Of a stretch of 64,000 nt of DNA, positions 47,877 through 57,583 are shown one piece after another. The notes below the pieces were generated by a model, which did no database searches, was not told the origin of the DNA, and saw only the letters and a list, made by a program, of their open reading frames with translations. The stretch is taken from assembly GCF_027945075.1 (NCBI RefSeq), contig NZ_CP116034.1, positions 3,038,001 to 3,102,000 of the forward strand. Direction: 5' to 3'. This stretch comes from Chryseobacterium sp. CY350. Lineage in GTDB: Bacteria; Bacteroidota; Bacteroidia; Flavobacteriales; Weeksellaceae. Numbering within the stretch: the stretch's first letter is position 1; every line of letters starts with the position of its first letter. Made by a program: the position numbers and the translations under genes.

Positions 47877-47930
47877 ATGCTATGTAACGAATGCTTAAAT
47901 AAAGCAGATACATTAGAAGTATTTTTATGA
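47877..47930 (+). CDS. 17-residue leader peptide overlapping the amidinotransferase start
   Basis: ATG at 47877 opens MLCNECLNKADTLEVFL, and its TGA overlaps the next gene start as ATGA. Given the promoter, the ORF would be almost leaderless. The 4-base overlap suggests translational coupling or attenuation-like control. No run of Arg codons is present, so classic arginine attenuation is not supported. Could be chance; the overlap and promoter position are the only evidence. Confidence 0.4.
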   Translation: MLCNECLNKADTLEVFL

Positions 47931-48841
47931 AACTAAATATTAAAAACGAAACAGGCAGATTAAAATCAGTCGTTCTCGGGCAACCCAATTCAATGGGGCC
48001 AGATCCTACATTAGAAGAAAGTTATGATGCGAAGTCATACCATTCCATTCAGCATAATATCTATCCGAAAGAGAAAGACATCATCAATGAAATGGAAGAT
48101 TTTGAGAAAGTACTGAAAAAATATGATGTTGAAGTTCTTCGCCCAAGCATCATTAAAGATTACAATCAGGTTTTTGCCAGAGACGTTTCATTTGTGATTG
48201 AAGATAAAATGATAATCTCTAATGTGATCGCTGACCGTGCAGACGAGCAGGATGCTTACCGCTCAATTTTTGAAAAGGTAAAATGGCGAGACATCATAAA
48301 TCTTCCTGATACTGCACATATTGAAGGAGGTGACGTTATTGTCTGGAATGATTTTATTTTCATAGGAACTTGTTTTTCAGAAGATTACAGAAATTATAAA
48401 ACTGCACGAACTAACGAGTACGCCATCGAAATACTAAAGGAATACTTTCCCAAGAAAAGGATACTTGATTTTGAACTAAAGAAAAATGACCGTGAACCTT
48501 ATCAGGGAATTTTGCATTTAGACTGTACATTCAATCCGATTGGCAACGACAAATGCATTGTTTATAAAAATGGGTTTGTTGACGAAAGCGATTACAGTTT
48601 GATCATTGATATTTTCGGAGAAGAAAACTGCTTTCATGTAAATGACGAAGAAATGTTCGAAATGTTTCCGAATATTTTTTCAATTTCCCCGGAAGTTGTT
48701 GTTTCAGACAGTTCATTTACAAGGATGAATAATCACCTCAGAAACGAGTGGGGAATGACAGTTGAAGAAATACCGTACAGAGAAATTTCGAAAATGGGAG
48801 GTCTTTTACGTTGTTCTACAATGCCTTTGGTAAGAGAGTGA
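47927..48841 (+). CDS. Amidinotransferase/DDAH-family guanidine-modifying enzyme
   Basis: 304 residues, pentein fold. Catalytic pattern: Asp86 in FARDVSF, Glu133 in HIEGGDV, His197 in ILHLDC and Cys296 near the end (LLRCSTMP). These residues act on a guanidine group through a covalent cysteine intermediate, as in arginine deiminase, dimethylarginine hydrolase and glycine amidinotransferase. Exact substrate unclear. It lies 59 bases before ctlX, probably co-transcribed, suggesting arginine/citrulline metabolism. Confidence 0.85.
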   Translation: MKLNIKNETGRLKSVVLGQPNSMGPDPTLEESYDAKSYHSIQHNIYPKEKDIINEMEDFEKVLKKYDVEVLRPSIIKDYNQVFARDVSFVIEDKMIISNVIADRADEQDAYRSIFEKVKWRDIINLPDTAHIEGGDVIVWNDFIFIGTCFSEDYRNYKTARTNEYAIEILKEYFPKKRILDFELKKNDREPYQGILHLDCTFNPIGNDKCIVYKNGFVDESDYSLIIDIFGEENCFHVNDEEMFEMFPNIFSISPEVVVSDSSFTRMNNHLRNEWGMTVEEIPYREISKMGGLLRCSTMPLVRE

Positions 48842-48900
48842 TCGTATTATGATTGTGATTTTTTTAATTTTCCAATCATTTAATTTTTAAATATAATACA

Positions 48901-49824
48901 ATGCAGACAACAGATACAGTATTAATGATAGAGCCGATTGCGTTCGGTTATAATGCAGAAACAGCAGAGAACAACTACTTTCAGATAGAGCAGAAAGGTG
49001 CAGATATTCAGTCAAAAGCTTTGGCAGAATTCAAAATTTTTGTTGAAAAACTAAAGAGTAAAGGTGTGAATGTCATCACAATACAAGATACAATAGATCC
49101 TCATACTCCGGATTCTATTTTTCCGAATAACTGGGTAAGTTTTCACAACGACGGTAAAATAGTTTTATATCCTATGTTCGCTTCCAACAGAAGAGTTGAA
49201 CGAAGAGAAGATATTATTGAAAGCATTAAAAACCAAGGTTTTGAAGTTACTGAAATCGACGATTGGTCTTTACCTGAAATTCAGGGACATTTTTTGGAAG
49301 GAACAGGAAGTATGATTTTCGATCATGACAATAAAATCGCTTACGGATCGGTTTCTTTACGATTAGACGAAAATCTGTTCAGAGAATTTTGTAAAAAATA
49401 CGGTTTTGAGCCGATTGTTTTTCATTCTTTTCAAAACGTAGGTTCAGAAAGACTTCCGATTTATCATACCAATGTCATGATGTGCGTCGCAGACCAATTT
49501 GTCGTAATTTGCCTGGATTGTATTGATAATGAACTTGAAAGAAGCAAAGTAGTCGAAACAATTAAAAATTCAGGAAAAGAAATCATTGAGATTACAGAAA
49601 ATCAGATGCAGCAGTTTGCCGGAAATATGCTTCAGGTTCAGAATAGGGATGGCGAAAAGTTTTTGGTAATGAGCCAGACTGCTTATCATTCTTTAAATGC
49701 TGATCAAGTTTCAAATATCGAAAAATACTGCGAAATCATCTATTCAGATTTAAATACTATTGAAGTCAATGGTGGAGGTAGTGCGAGATGTATGTTGGCT
49801 GAAGTGTTTTTACCTAAAAAATAA
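48901..49824 (+). CDS. ctlX: Citrulline utilization hydrolase CtlX
   Basis: 307 residues, pentein fold of the amidinotransferase superfamily. N-terminal VLMIEPIAFGYNAETAENNYFQ is the CtlX signature; PNNWVSFH, HFLEGTGSM, His189 (PIYHTNVMM) and Cys297 (GGGSARCMLAE) form the active site. It is thought to hydrolyse citrulline to ornithine. Second gene of a pair with the DDAH-like enzyme; a terminator follows. Confidence 0.88.
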   Translation: MQTTDTVLMIEPIAFGYNAETAENNYFQIEQKGADIQSKALAEFKIFVEKLKSKGVNVITIQDTIDPHTPDSIFPNNWVSFHNDGKIVLYPMFASNRRVERREDIIESIKNQGFEVTEIDDWSLPEIQGHFLEGTGSMIFDHDNKIAYGSVSLRLDENLFREFCKKYGFEPIVFHSFQNVGSERLPIYHTNVMMCVADQFVVICLDCIDNELERSKVVETIKNSGKEIIEITENQMQQFAGNMLQVQNRDGEKFLVMSQTAYHSLNADQVSNIEKYCEIIYSDLNTIEVNGGGSARCMLAEVFLPKK

Positions 49825-49845
49825 TCGATTTAATTTAAAAATAAT

Positions 49846-49878
49846 GCTTCTGACTTTTAGTAGAGTCAGAAGTTTTTT
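49846..49878 (+). terminator. Terminator after ctlX
   Basis: CTTCTGACT / AGTCAGAAG, 9 bp, 8-base loop, then six T. Confidence 0.9.
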
Positions 49879-49940
49879 ATTTACATACTATGAATCGCCC
49901 GTTAAAAAAATAATTAAATTTGTAAAAGATAAGGATGATC

Positions 49941-51698
49941 ATGATCAAAAAAATATACTTGAGTTTAGCTATTCTGCTGAGTTTGTCGATGAATGCCCAG
50001 CAAAAAACTTATTGCAACCCGATCAATATCGATTATGGTTACACACCATTTGAAGTTTTTTCTAAACAGGGAAAACATCGTGCAACAGCAGATCCGGTAA
50101 TTGTTAATTTTCAGAAAAAACTGTTTTTATTCTCAACGAATCAGGAAGGATATTGGCACAGCGATAATATGCTAGACTGGAAATTTGTTAAAAGAAAATT
50201 TCTAAGAGATAACAAATATACACACGATCTGAATGCTCCCGCAGTGTGGGCGATGAAGGATACATTATATGTTTACGGTTCAACATGGGAATCTGATTTC
50301 CCGATCTGGAAATCGACAAACCCAACCCAAGACGACTGGAAAATTGCCGTTGATACTTTGAAGGTAGGAGCTTGGGATCCTGCATTTCATTATGATGAAG
50401 ATAAAAATAAACTGTATCTATATTGGGGATCAAGCAATGAATGGCCGCTTTTAGGAACAGAAGTGAAAGTAAAAAACCTGCAGTCTGAAGGTTTTGTAAA
50501 GCCAATTTTAAGATTAAAACCTGAAGATCACGGTTGGGAAAGATTTGGTGAATATAATGATAATGTTTTCTTGCAGCCTTTTGTAGAAGGAGCTTGGGTT
50601 ACAAAGTATAAAGATAAATATTACATGCAGTACGGCGCGCCGGCCACAGAATTTAGTGGTTATTCTGACGGAGTTTATGTTTCAAAAAATCCGTTGGAAG
50701 GCTACGAATATCAACAGCACAATCCGTTTTCTTATAAACCCGGAGGTTTTGCAAGAGGAGCAGGACACGGCGCAACATTTGAAGATAATTTTAAAAATTG
50801 GTGGCACGTTTCAACGATTTTTATTTCTACAAAAAACAACTTCGAAAGACGTTTAGGTATCTGGCCTGCAGGTTTTGATAAAGATGATGTGATGTATACC
50901 AACACTGCTTACGGCGATTATCCTACTTTGCTGCCGCAGTTTGCACAAGGGAAAGATTTCTCGAAAGGACTTTTCACCGATTGGATGTTGCTGAATTACA
51001 ATAAACCCGTTCAGGTTTCATCAACTTTAGGAGGTTATCATTCGAACTATGCAGTAGATGAAGATATTAAAACATACTGGAGTGCAAAAACCGGAAATTC
51101 GGGAGAATGGTTTCAGACAGACTTAGGTGAAATTTCTACCATCAATGCAATTCAGGTCAATTATGCAGATCAGGATGTAGAATTTATGGGAAAAACTTTG
51201 GGGAAGATGCATCAGTACAAGATCTATGGATCTAATGATGGAAAAAAATGGAAAGTGATTGTTGACAAAAGCAAGAACACCAAAGACGTTCCTCACGATT
51301 ATGTTGAGCTGGAAAAACCCGCCGAAGCAAGATATTTAAAAATAGAAAATCTGAAAATGCCGACAGGAAAGTTTGCGTTAAGCGGATTTAGAGTTTTCGG
51401 AAAAGGAGCTGGAGCAAAACCTGCGAAAGTGCATAATTTTGTTCCGTTGAGAGCTGATCCTAAAAAATATGGTGAAAGAAGAAGCATCTGGATGAAGTGG
51501 CAGCAGAATTCAGATGCCGATGGCTATGTTATTTATTGGGGAAAATCTCCGGACAAACTATACGGAAGCATTATGGTTTATGGTAAAAACGAGTATTTCT
51601 TTACAGGTGCAGACCGAGTTGATTCTTATTATTTCCAGATAGAAGCTTTTAATGCAAATGGAATTTCTGAGAGAACGGAAGTGGTGAAGTCTGAATGA
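49941..51698 (+). CDS. GH43-like glycoside hydrolase with discoidin (F5/8C) and Fn3-like domains
   Basis: 585 residues from ATG 49941 (ATG 49935 adds two residues). Signal peptide to about residue 20 (MIKKIYLSLAILLSLSMNAQ). A five-bladed beta-propeller (about 25-335) carries candidate catalytic acids Asp51 (HRATADPVIV), Asp146 (GAWDPAFHYD) and Glu216 (FVEGAWVTKY), the GH43 arrangement. Then an F5/8C-type sugar-binding domain (about 345-475, DLGEISTINAIQVNYADQD and RYLKIENLKM) and an Fn3-like C-terminus (about 485-585). Substrate probably plant or algal arabinoside/xyloside/galactoside; not in a SusC/SusD locus. A -7-like TAAATTTG lies at 49915-49922. Confidence 0.82.
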   Translation: MIKKIYLSLAILLSLSMNAQQKTYCNPINIDYGYTPFEVFSKQGKHRATADPVIVNFQKKLFLFSTNQEGYWHSDNMLDWKFVKRKFLRDNKYTHDLNAPAVWAMKDTLYVYGSTWESDFPIWKSTNPTQDDWKIAVDTLKVGAWDPAFHYDEDKNKLYLYWGSSNEWPLLGTEVKVKNLQSEGFVKPILRLKPEDHGWERFGEYNDNVFLQPFVEGAWVTKYKDKYYMQYGAPATEFSGYSDGVYVSKNPLEGYEYQQHNPFSYKPGGFARGAGHGATFEDNFKNWWHVSTIFISTKNNFERRLGIWPAGFDKDDVMYTNTAYGDYPTLLPQFAQGKDFSKGLFTDWMLLNYNKPVQVSSTLGGYHSNYAVDEDIKTYWSAKTGNSGEWFQTDLGEISTINAIQVNYADQDVEFMGKTLGKMHQYKIYGSNDGKKWKVIVDKSKNTKDVPHDYVELEKPAEARYLKIENLKMPTGKFALSGFRVFGKGAGAKPAKVHNFVPLRADPKKYGERRSIWMKWQQNSDADGYVIYWGKSPDKLYGSIMVYGKNEYFFTGADRVDSYYFQIEAFNANGISERTEVVKSE

Positions 51699-51881
51699 TT
51701 TATTTGAACCATTAAGTCGGATAAGTTTTTAAGTTGAACTATAAAATAATTCGGAAGGGTACTGCTTAATTTGGCGCCAAATTCTTAGATGATTTAACTT
51801 TATTCATTAATCTTAAAAAAAAGTTTATTCCGAATTTGTAAAAAGTTTTAAAAAAACTAAAGAAAGGAACTTAATAAATAT

Positions 51882-51912
51882 AACGCTTTGGAGATTTCCA
51901 AGGCGTTTTTTT
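51882..51912 (+). terminator. Terminator after the GH43-like gene
   Basis: AACGCTTTGGA / TCCAAGGCGTT, 11 bp (one T-G pair), GATT loop, then seven T. About 180 bases downstream of the stop; the gap 51699-51881 holds nothing else I can name. Confidence 0.85.
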
Positions 51913-52765
51913 ATTTAATTTGCTTTAAAAATTCTTGAATTTTATTAATAACAAATGGTTTATTTTTTTCATTGTCCCAATCGAGATGTCCACCGGGAAA
52001 TTCAAAAGACTGATTATAAATTCCATTTTTATTCAGAGCTGAATCTAAAATGCTTTTTTGTGAAAAAGGGACAACCTGATCGTTATTTCCGTAAAAAGAA
52101 ATAGTGGGTGGTGATTTTTCGTTGATCCAATAAACAGGATTGGGTACATCTCTGTTGGTAAGATCTGTAGGAGTGGGAGTTTTCATGTCAATCATATGTT
52201 TTTCGAGAAAAGCATAATCGGAATAATTGGCAAAATCATGATGCAGTAAATCTGCAGGACCAACAATATTGACAACCGCTTTGATTTTGTTATGATATTT
52301 TAAATCAAATAAAGAATTGTATCCATATAACATTGATAGATGAGCTCCTGCACTGTTTCCGAGTAAAATAAATTTCTTTTTTGGACCAAACTTTTTAGCC
52401 AAAAAACCAAGTACACGATCAATATCGTCTGTCTGATTGGGAAGAACAAAAGAGTTTGAATCTGCCAAACGATAATTAATGTTGGCAAAAGCATAATCCG
52501 GAAGCTTCTCCATTAACGATAATGTGAAAAATGTAAGGTTAGATTTATCTCCTGCTCTCCATCCGCCACCATGAATCATTACAAATATTCCTTCCACAGA
52601 ATCTTTGTTTTTCGGAATATAAAGATCTAATTTTTGTTGAGAATGATCGCCATAAGTAACATTTTCCTCTTTATCAAACGAAATATCTCTCCCCAGATGC
52701 ACGGTTTTTTCTTCACATCCCGAAAGTATTAAGATCAATAAAAGAATTCCAATAAATTTATTCAT
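51911..52765 (-). CDS. Alpha/beta-hydrolase lipoprotein (carboxylesterase-like)
   Basis: 284 residues from ATG 52765. Lipoprotein signal ending LSGC (Cys17). Oxyanion motif FVMIHGGGWRAGD, nucleophile LLGNSAGAHLS (Ser in GNSAG), a late Asp (YGNNDQVVPF) and His (FPGGHLDW). This is the BD-FAE/esterase-lipase type; natural substrate unknown, possibly acetyl or feruloyl groups on polysaccharide. Next to, and converging with, the GH43-like gene, which also acts on polysaccharides. Confidence 0.85.
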   Translation of the reverse strand: MNKFIGILLLILILSGCEEKTVHLGRDISFDKEENVTYGDHSQQKLDLYIPKNKDSVEGIFVMIHGGGWRAGDKSNLTFFTLSLMEKLPDYAFANINYRLADSNSFVLPNQTDDIDRVLGFLAKKFGPKKKFILLGNSAGAHLSMLYGYNSLFDLKYHNKIKAVVNIVGPADLLHHDFANYSDYAFLEKHMIDMKTPTPTDLTNRDVPNPVYWINEKSPPTISFYGNNDQVVPFSQKSILDSALNKNGIYNQSFEFPGGHLDWDNEKNKPFVINKIQEFLKQIK

Positions 52766-52775
52766 ACTCCTAAAG

Positions 52776-52807
52776 ATAGAAAAACCCACCGGTTTCCCGG
52801 CAGGCTT
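52776..52807 (-). terminator. Terminator after the TonB-receptor-like gene
   Basis: On the minus strand CCTGCCGG / CCGGTGGG (8 bp with two G-T pairs), GAAA loop, then T-run. Confidence 0.8.
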
Positions 52808-52840
52808 CTCTTACAAAATAATATATGAAGAATGATTGTT

Positions 52841-55087
52841 TTATCTCGTTCTGCTTTTAATGGCGTCAGAAGCTCCATTAATGTCTCTCATTTTTTTCAC
52901 TTTCTGATTTCCGAAGTTATAAGTGATGCTAAAAGTTCCGCCACGATTGTACTGGTCGTTTTTTACATAGTTGTAATTTCCGTTTGCCTGAGAATCTTCA
53001 ATTTCCACAATATTTGTTCGCAGCACATCTTCAAGATTTAGGGCAAAAGTCCAGTCGTTCCAGTTTTTCTTAATGCTAATATCTAAGCTCATAAGATCTT
53101 TCAGCATTCCCAGTTCGATCTGTTGTTTGTCTACGTAGAAATAATTGATTCCCAAAAACCATGTTTTCTTTTTGTCTAAACGAATGGTGTTATTGGTTTG
53201 AATAACTACGCTTGAAGATTCTCTGTTGTTGATATATGTATCAAAAATCTGTCCTGTAGTAGGATCTGTATTTAGCGTACCTTTGTTAATATTATGTTGC
53301 AATCCAATATTAAAATTGGTGGTAAGATACTGATTGAAAAATGTTTTCTGCATTCCCAGCATCGCAGACATTTCCTGTTTATCACCAAAATTGGTACGGA
53401 TGTACGCCAACTGTCTGTATGTTTTATCATCTTTCACAATATCTCTCTGAAGTGGAACCTGAGTTATAACATCTTTAAAATAAGAGTGATTCAGAATAAG
53501 GAAATAAGAATTTTTAAACATATAGGTCAACTCCTGGTTATATGTTGATGAAGCTTTTACAAAAGGATTGTTTTGAGTGTAATTATATTGTGTAAGAATG
53601 TTTTTTACAGGATTCAGTTCCCAAAAACTCGGTCTTCTCATTCTGCTCGAAAATGCGTATGAAATATTGTTTTTGTCATTAATTGCATAATTTAAGCTCA
53701 AATACGGAAGCAGATTATTGTAATCTCTTTCAAATTTTTGCATCGGCTGATTGGGAATTTCAGATGTACCTAAGCTTTTTGTGATTTCATATCTTGCTCC
53801 GACTTTACCGGATAGCTTGTCTGAAAACTTCTTTTCAAACGTAAGATAGGCACCATAAATTTTCTCGTCGTATATAAAATGGTTGAGTTCTGCTTTTACA
53901 CTTTCAAACTTTCCTTGTTTGTCATAGTAATTGAAAAAGTTTTTGGTATCGTTATCAGTTTGAGTGGTATTAAAATTTCCTCCCACAGAAACCGTCAGGT
54001 CATTTTTAAATTTCTGAATATAATCTACGGTTGCCGAGAAATTATTAACGATCTGTGGAATTTCCTGAACTACATTTTGTCGATATTGATCAAAACTTCC
54101 TGAAGGAGCCTGTACCAAAGTTCTGTTATCAGAATTCTGAAATCTTTTATAAATAAGATAAGCAGCATTCATATTAAGTTTACTTCCTAAAGAATCTGTC
54201 TTTAATTCGTAATTTAAATTTACAGAATTATTATAATTCCTTGCATTTTCCAGATTACTTGAGCGTGTAATATCAGTCTCGTCTAAACTTCCATCTGCTT
54301 TATAAGTTTTCAGAGTATTTAAAAGTTCTACAGTAGAACCATAACTCTTATTCGCCCAGGAATTCCATGATAAGGCCAAATTACTTTTATCGTTCAACTG
54401 GTAATCGAAGTTCAGATATCCGCCGAGGTTTTTGTTTGGATCGTCGATATCTCCTACAGATTCATTTTTCACAGAATCAGTTCCGTTTTTCAAGATGTAG
54501 CTTTGAGCTTCTAAATTTTCTCCGCCAATTAAATTAGCGCTGATTCCTAACTTATCTTTTCTATAATTTACCGAAAAACTTGCCTGACTAGAGTTGTATT
54601 TGTTCTGAGAATTAGACATTCTCATGTTTCCGTTCGTACCATCGCTCATTTTCTTTTTCAAAACAATATTGATGATTCCGTCTGAAGATTCTACCTGAAA
54701 TTCACTTCCGGGAACGGTAATGACCTCAATTTTCTGAATATTTTCTGCGGGTGTATTTTTTAAGAATTGAGTCAGAGATTCAGGATCCATATTGGTTTTT
54801 CTACCGTTGATGTAGATCAGCGCGCTGTTTTTCCCTGCAATTTTTAGTGTTTTATCATCTGTTGTAGAAAGTAAAGGTGTTTGCTTCAAAAGATCGAATG
54901 TCGTATTTCCTTTTGTGACAGGTGAAGCGGCAACATCATATACAAAACGGTCGCTTTGTTTTTTGAATACTTGTTTCGTTAGAACAACTTCTTCTATTTT
55001 TTTTGTCTGTAGCGTATCAGATTTTTTTTCTTGTGCGAAAGTAAGTCCTGAAAAAAATATTGCGGCGATGAGGAGTGGCGTTTTCAT
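52841..55087 (-). CDS. TonB-dependent receptor-like outer membrane beta-barrel protein
   Basis: 748 residues from ATG 55087 (signal peptide MKTPLLIAAIFFSGLTFAQ). A plug-like domain at about 45-150 (GNTTFDLLKQTPLLSTTDDKTLKIAGKNSALIYINGRKT, VEVITVPGSEFQVESSDGIINIVL) is followed by a ~600-residue barrel of alternating strands. This is the Bacteroidota OMP type with a plug but no N-terminal carboxypeptidase-like domain; no SusD partner is adjacent. The substrate cannot be read. A CAAAGATA (minus-strand TATCTTTG, 55142-55149) is a likely -7 element. Confidence 0.85.
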   Translation of the reverse strand: MKTPLLIAAIFFSGLTFAQEKKSDTLQTKKIEEVVLTKQVFKKQSDRFVYDVAASPVTKGNTTFDLLKQTPLLSTTDDKTLKIAGKNSALIYINGRKTNMDPESLTQFLKNTPAENIQKIEVITVPGSEFQVESSDGIINIVLKKKMSDGTNGNMRMSNSQNKYNSSQASFSVNYRKDKLGISANLIGGENLEAQSYILKNGTDSVKNESVGDIDDPNKNLGGYLNFDYQLNDKSNLALSWNSWANKSYGSTVELLNTLKTYKADGSLDETDITRSSNLENARNYNNSVNLNYELKTDSLGSKLNMNAAYLIYKRFQNSDNRTLVQAPSGSFDQYRQNVVQEIPQIVNNFSATVDYIQKFKNDLTVSVGGNFNTTQTDNDTKNFFNYYDKQGKFESVKAELNHFIYDEKIYGAYLTFEKKFSDKLSGKVGARYEITKSLGTSEIPNQPMQKFERDYNNLLPYLSLNYAINDKNNISYAFSSRMRRPSFWELNPVKNILTQYNYTQNNPFVKASSTYNQELTYMFKNSYFLILNHSYFKDVITQVPLQRDIVKDDKTYRQLAYIRTNFGDKQEMSAMLGMQKTFFNQYLTTNFNIGLQHNINKGTLNTDPTTGQIFDTYINNRESSSVVIQTNNTIRLDKKKTWFLGINYFYVDKQQIELGMLKDLMSLDISIKKNWNDWTFALNLEDVLRTNIVEIEDSQANGNYNYVKNDQYNRGGTFSITYNFGNQKVKKMRDINGASDAIKSRTR

Positions 55088-55372
55088 GATTTTAGATTTT
55101 AATAGTGTATAGATGCTTGTATCTGTTATTATTTTACATTGCAAAGATATGTAATATATTTAGTATCATGCAATACAAAGTAGTAAAAAAGTTTTGATTT
55201 AATTTGTAACTATTTAATTATGAGCTACTAAATTTTTATATTTAAATTTTTACTGCTTTGATGTTCTACATAATTAGACAATTGGCAGCCTCTTTTTGTT
55301 ACATTGAAAAATAAAATTTTTAGTTCACATTTTTTTGAGTAATTTAGAGTTCACAATAAAACGTAATAATCT

Positions 55373-57154
55373 ATGACAAAACTTTACTCATTAATCCTTA
55401 TTTTGATGATTCTTGTATCGTGTAAAAGCGATTCTTTTATCGATCTCGAAAATCAGCAGCAAGGAAGCGAGGAAACAAACTTTAACTTTGGAAATTCAGC
55501 ACAAAGAAATTTCAACGGTCTAGTTTTATCAACAAACGGAAGTCCTGTTTCCGGAGCAACAGTAACTATTGGGTCAGCAACCGCTCAGACCAATTTTAAA
55601 GGAATTTTTGTAATTAAAAATGCCGATGTGAAAGAAAATTTCGCCTATGTAAAAGTAACCAAAGCGGGTTTTGTAAACGGTTCTCGTACTCTTGTTCCAA
55701 CTACCGGAAGTAATAGGATCAACATCATGATGATTCCTGCAACCAATACCGCAACTATTGCTACAGGAACTACCGCAACTGTTTCCTTACCAAACGGAAC
55801 TAAAGTGAAATTTGACGGTAGTTTCAAAGATGCAAACGGAAATGCATACAGCGGAAGTGTAAATGTGGCAATGTTTCACTTGAAATCTTCAGATCAATAT
55901 CTTAATGAATTGATGCCTGGTTCTTTTCTTGCAAATAATACAGCAGGAAATGCAAGAGTAATGGAAACTTACGGAATGCTACATGTACAATTGACGGGTG
56001 CTTCAGGGCAAAACCTTCAGATTGCAAACGGTCATACCGCTGAAATGACAATGGCGATAGATGCTGCCCAAACTTCTACGTCTCCTGCTACAATTCCGTT
56101 ATGGTCTTTTGAAGAAACTACAGGGATTTGGCAGGAAGATGGTTCTGCAACGAAGGTTGGGAATGCTTACGTAGGAAATGTAAGCCATTTCTCGTGGTGG
56201 AATTGTGATGTGCAATTTCCACAATCCATTTTAAAGGTAACAGTAAAAAATTCTGCAGGTGCGCCAATGATAAATTCGTTGGTAACTTTAAAGAGAGCCA
56301 GTCAAACTTACGAATCATACGGATACACAGATAATGTAGGAACTGTATCAGGAATAATTCCGGCAAATGAAATGCTTGTTCTGAAGGTTTATGATGTTTG
56401 TAATACAGTGGTTTACACTTCAAATGTTGCACCTGTGACAGCAGGAACAACAATGGTTCTACCGGATATTGTTGTAACAACAACGGGTAATCAATATACG
56501 ATTCAAGGAAATATTAAGACATGTGCGAATACAGAAGTTACAGACGGATATGCGATTCTAAGATTACCAACAAGTACCAATTATTTTCAATTTCAATCTG
56601 TTCCTTTAAGTAATACAGGTAATTTTTCTTTCACAGCTTATTCTTGTGCAGCCAATACTCAAATGATTTTAGAAGGGTATGATTATACCAATTTGAAAAC
56701 GACAGGTGACATTTCTTTTATTGCAAATTCACCTGTGATGAATTTTAATAATCTCGTTGCCTGTAATGCCGTAAACGAATTTATCAGTTATAAAATTGAT
56801 AATCAAAACGTGAGATATATTTTAGGGGGCATCAATGCGCAATGGTCGGGACTTACATCTACATCTCCAAATATGCCTGCCAAACAATTAAGAATAAACT
56901 CCTTTTCTCCTGCGGGTAATGTTTTTTCTATGGTACAGGAGAATATGCTTGGAACTGTGGGTAGCTTTAGTACAGATCATTCGTTTGAATTTTCAGGAGG
57001 GTCTTTTAATTCGAGTACAGGAAATGTAGTGGTGCAGGTAACAAATTTCGGAGCCGTGGGAACTTACATAGATTTTACTGTATATGGAACATATACAGAT
57101 ACTGCCGGAAACCATACATTTACCGCAACGGGTCACGTCATGAGAGATTTTTAA
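55373..57154 (+). CDS. Large surface lipoprotein with carboxypeptidase-regulatory-like beta-sandwich
   Basis: 593 residues. Lipoprotein signal ending LVSC (Cys17). Residues about 45-110 (FNGLVLSTNGSPVSGATVTIGSATAQTNFKGIFVI) are a CarboxypepD_reg-like beta-sandwich; the remainder is Thr/Ser/Asn-rich beta structure with further sandwich-like repeats (VTVKNSAGAPMINSLVTLKRASQTYES). Probably a surface or adhesion protein; no enzyme motif. Terminator downstream, converging with the DUF3817 gene. Confidence 0.75.
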   Translation: MTKLYSLILILMILVSCKSDSFIDLENQQQGSEETNFNFGNSAQRNFNGLVLSTNGSPVSGATVTIGSATAQTNFKGIFVIKNADVKENFAYVKVTKAGFVNGSRTLVPTTGSNRINIMMIPATNTATIATGTTATVSLPNGTKVKFDGSFKDANGNAYSGSVNVAMFHLKSSDQYLNELMPGSFLANNTAGNARVMETYGMLHVQLTGASGQNLQIANGHTAEMTMAIDAAQTSTSPATIPLWSFEETTGIWQEDGSATKVGNAYVGNVSHFSWWNCDVQFPQSILKVTVKNSAGAPMINSLVTLKRASQTYESYGYTDNVGTVSGIIPANEMLVLKVYDVCNTVVYTSNVAPVTAGTTMVLPDIVVTTTGNQYTIQGNIKTCANTEVTDGYAILRLPTSTNYFQFQSVPLSNTGNFSFTAYSCAANTQMILEGYDYTNLKTTGDISFIANSPVMNFNNLVACNAVNEFISYKIDNQNVRYILGGINAQWSGLTSTSPNMPAKQLRINSFSPAGNVFSMVQENMLGTVGSFSTDHSFEFSGGSFNSSTGNVVVQVTNFGAVGTYIDFTVYGTYTDTAGNHTFTATGHVMRDF

Positions 57155-57173
57155 GAATTTAAATTAATTTTAG

Positions 57174-57207
57174 ACAAAAAAGGACTTGAAAAAAGTCCTT
57201 TTTTTAT
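57174..57207. terminator. Bidirectional terminator
   Basis: AAAAAGGACTT / AAGTCCTTTTT with a short loop, A-run left and T-run right. Confidence 0.9.
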
Positions 57208-57546
57208 TTATTCTCTATCAAAACGAGCGATTTTTTTATCAATCCAAATCGTAGCAAACGGAAAAAATGCGGCTATTAAAGCGAACACTGTATCTTCATC
57301 ATCCCAGGTATATATCTTTCTCATCGAGGGTAAAAATAAAAGGTAAAGCGTAAAAAACAATCCATGAATACTTCCGATGGTGCTGATGTAAACGATTGGT
57401 AAAATTCCTTCAGGATCAACCCGAATCCACGTCATTGCCGTGAAGAGAAAAAGCCACGAGATCGCTTCTGCCATACAGATTTGCTTAAACCATTTAATAA
57501 GTTTTTCCTGAGGATATTTTGAGAAAAAATTTTCGATGAATTCCAT
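57208..57546 (-). CDS. DUF3817 integral membrane protein
   Basis: 112 residues, three transmembrane helices (about 22-40, 48-70, 85-102). The pattern EAISWLFLFTAMTWIR, GSIHGLFFTLYLLFL and FFPFATIWIDKK is the DUF3817 signature. Function unknown. Downstream of nadD on the same strand with a 37-base gap. Confidence 0.85.
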   Translation of the reverse strand: MEFIENFFSKYPQEKLIKWFKQICMAEAISWLFLFTAMTWIRVDPEGILPIVYISTIGSIHGLFFTLYLLFLPSMRKIYTWDDEDTVFALIAAFFPFATIWIDKKIARFDRE

Positions 57547-57583
57547 ATTTATTCTGCTACTTAATTTGCCTAAATTCTAACTT

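Noticed and set aside
47877..47930. Arginine attenuator
   Set aside because: The leader ORF has no run of arginine codons and no alternative hairpins were found.
49760..50053. 97-residue ORF between ctlX and the GH43-like gene
   Set aside because: It overlaps ctlX and the GH43-like signal region in another frame and has no support.
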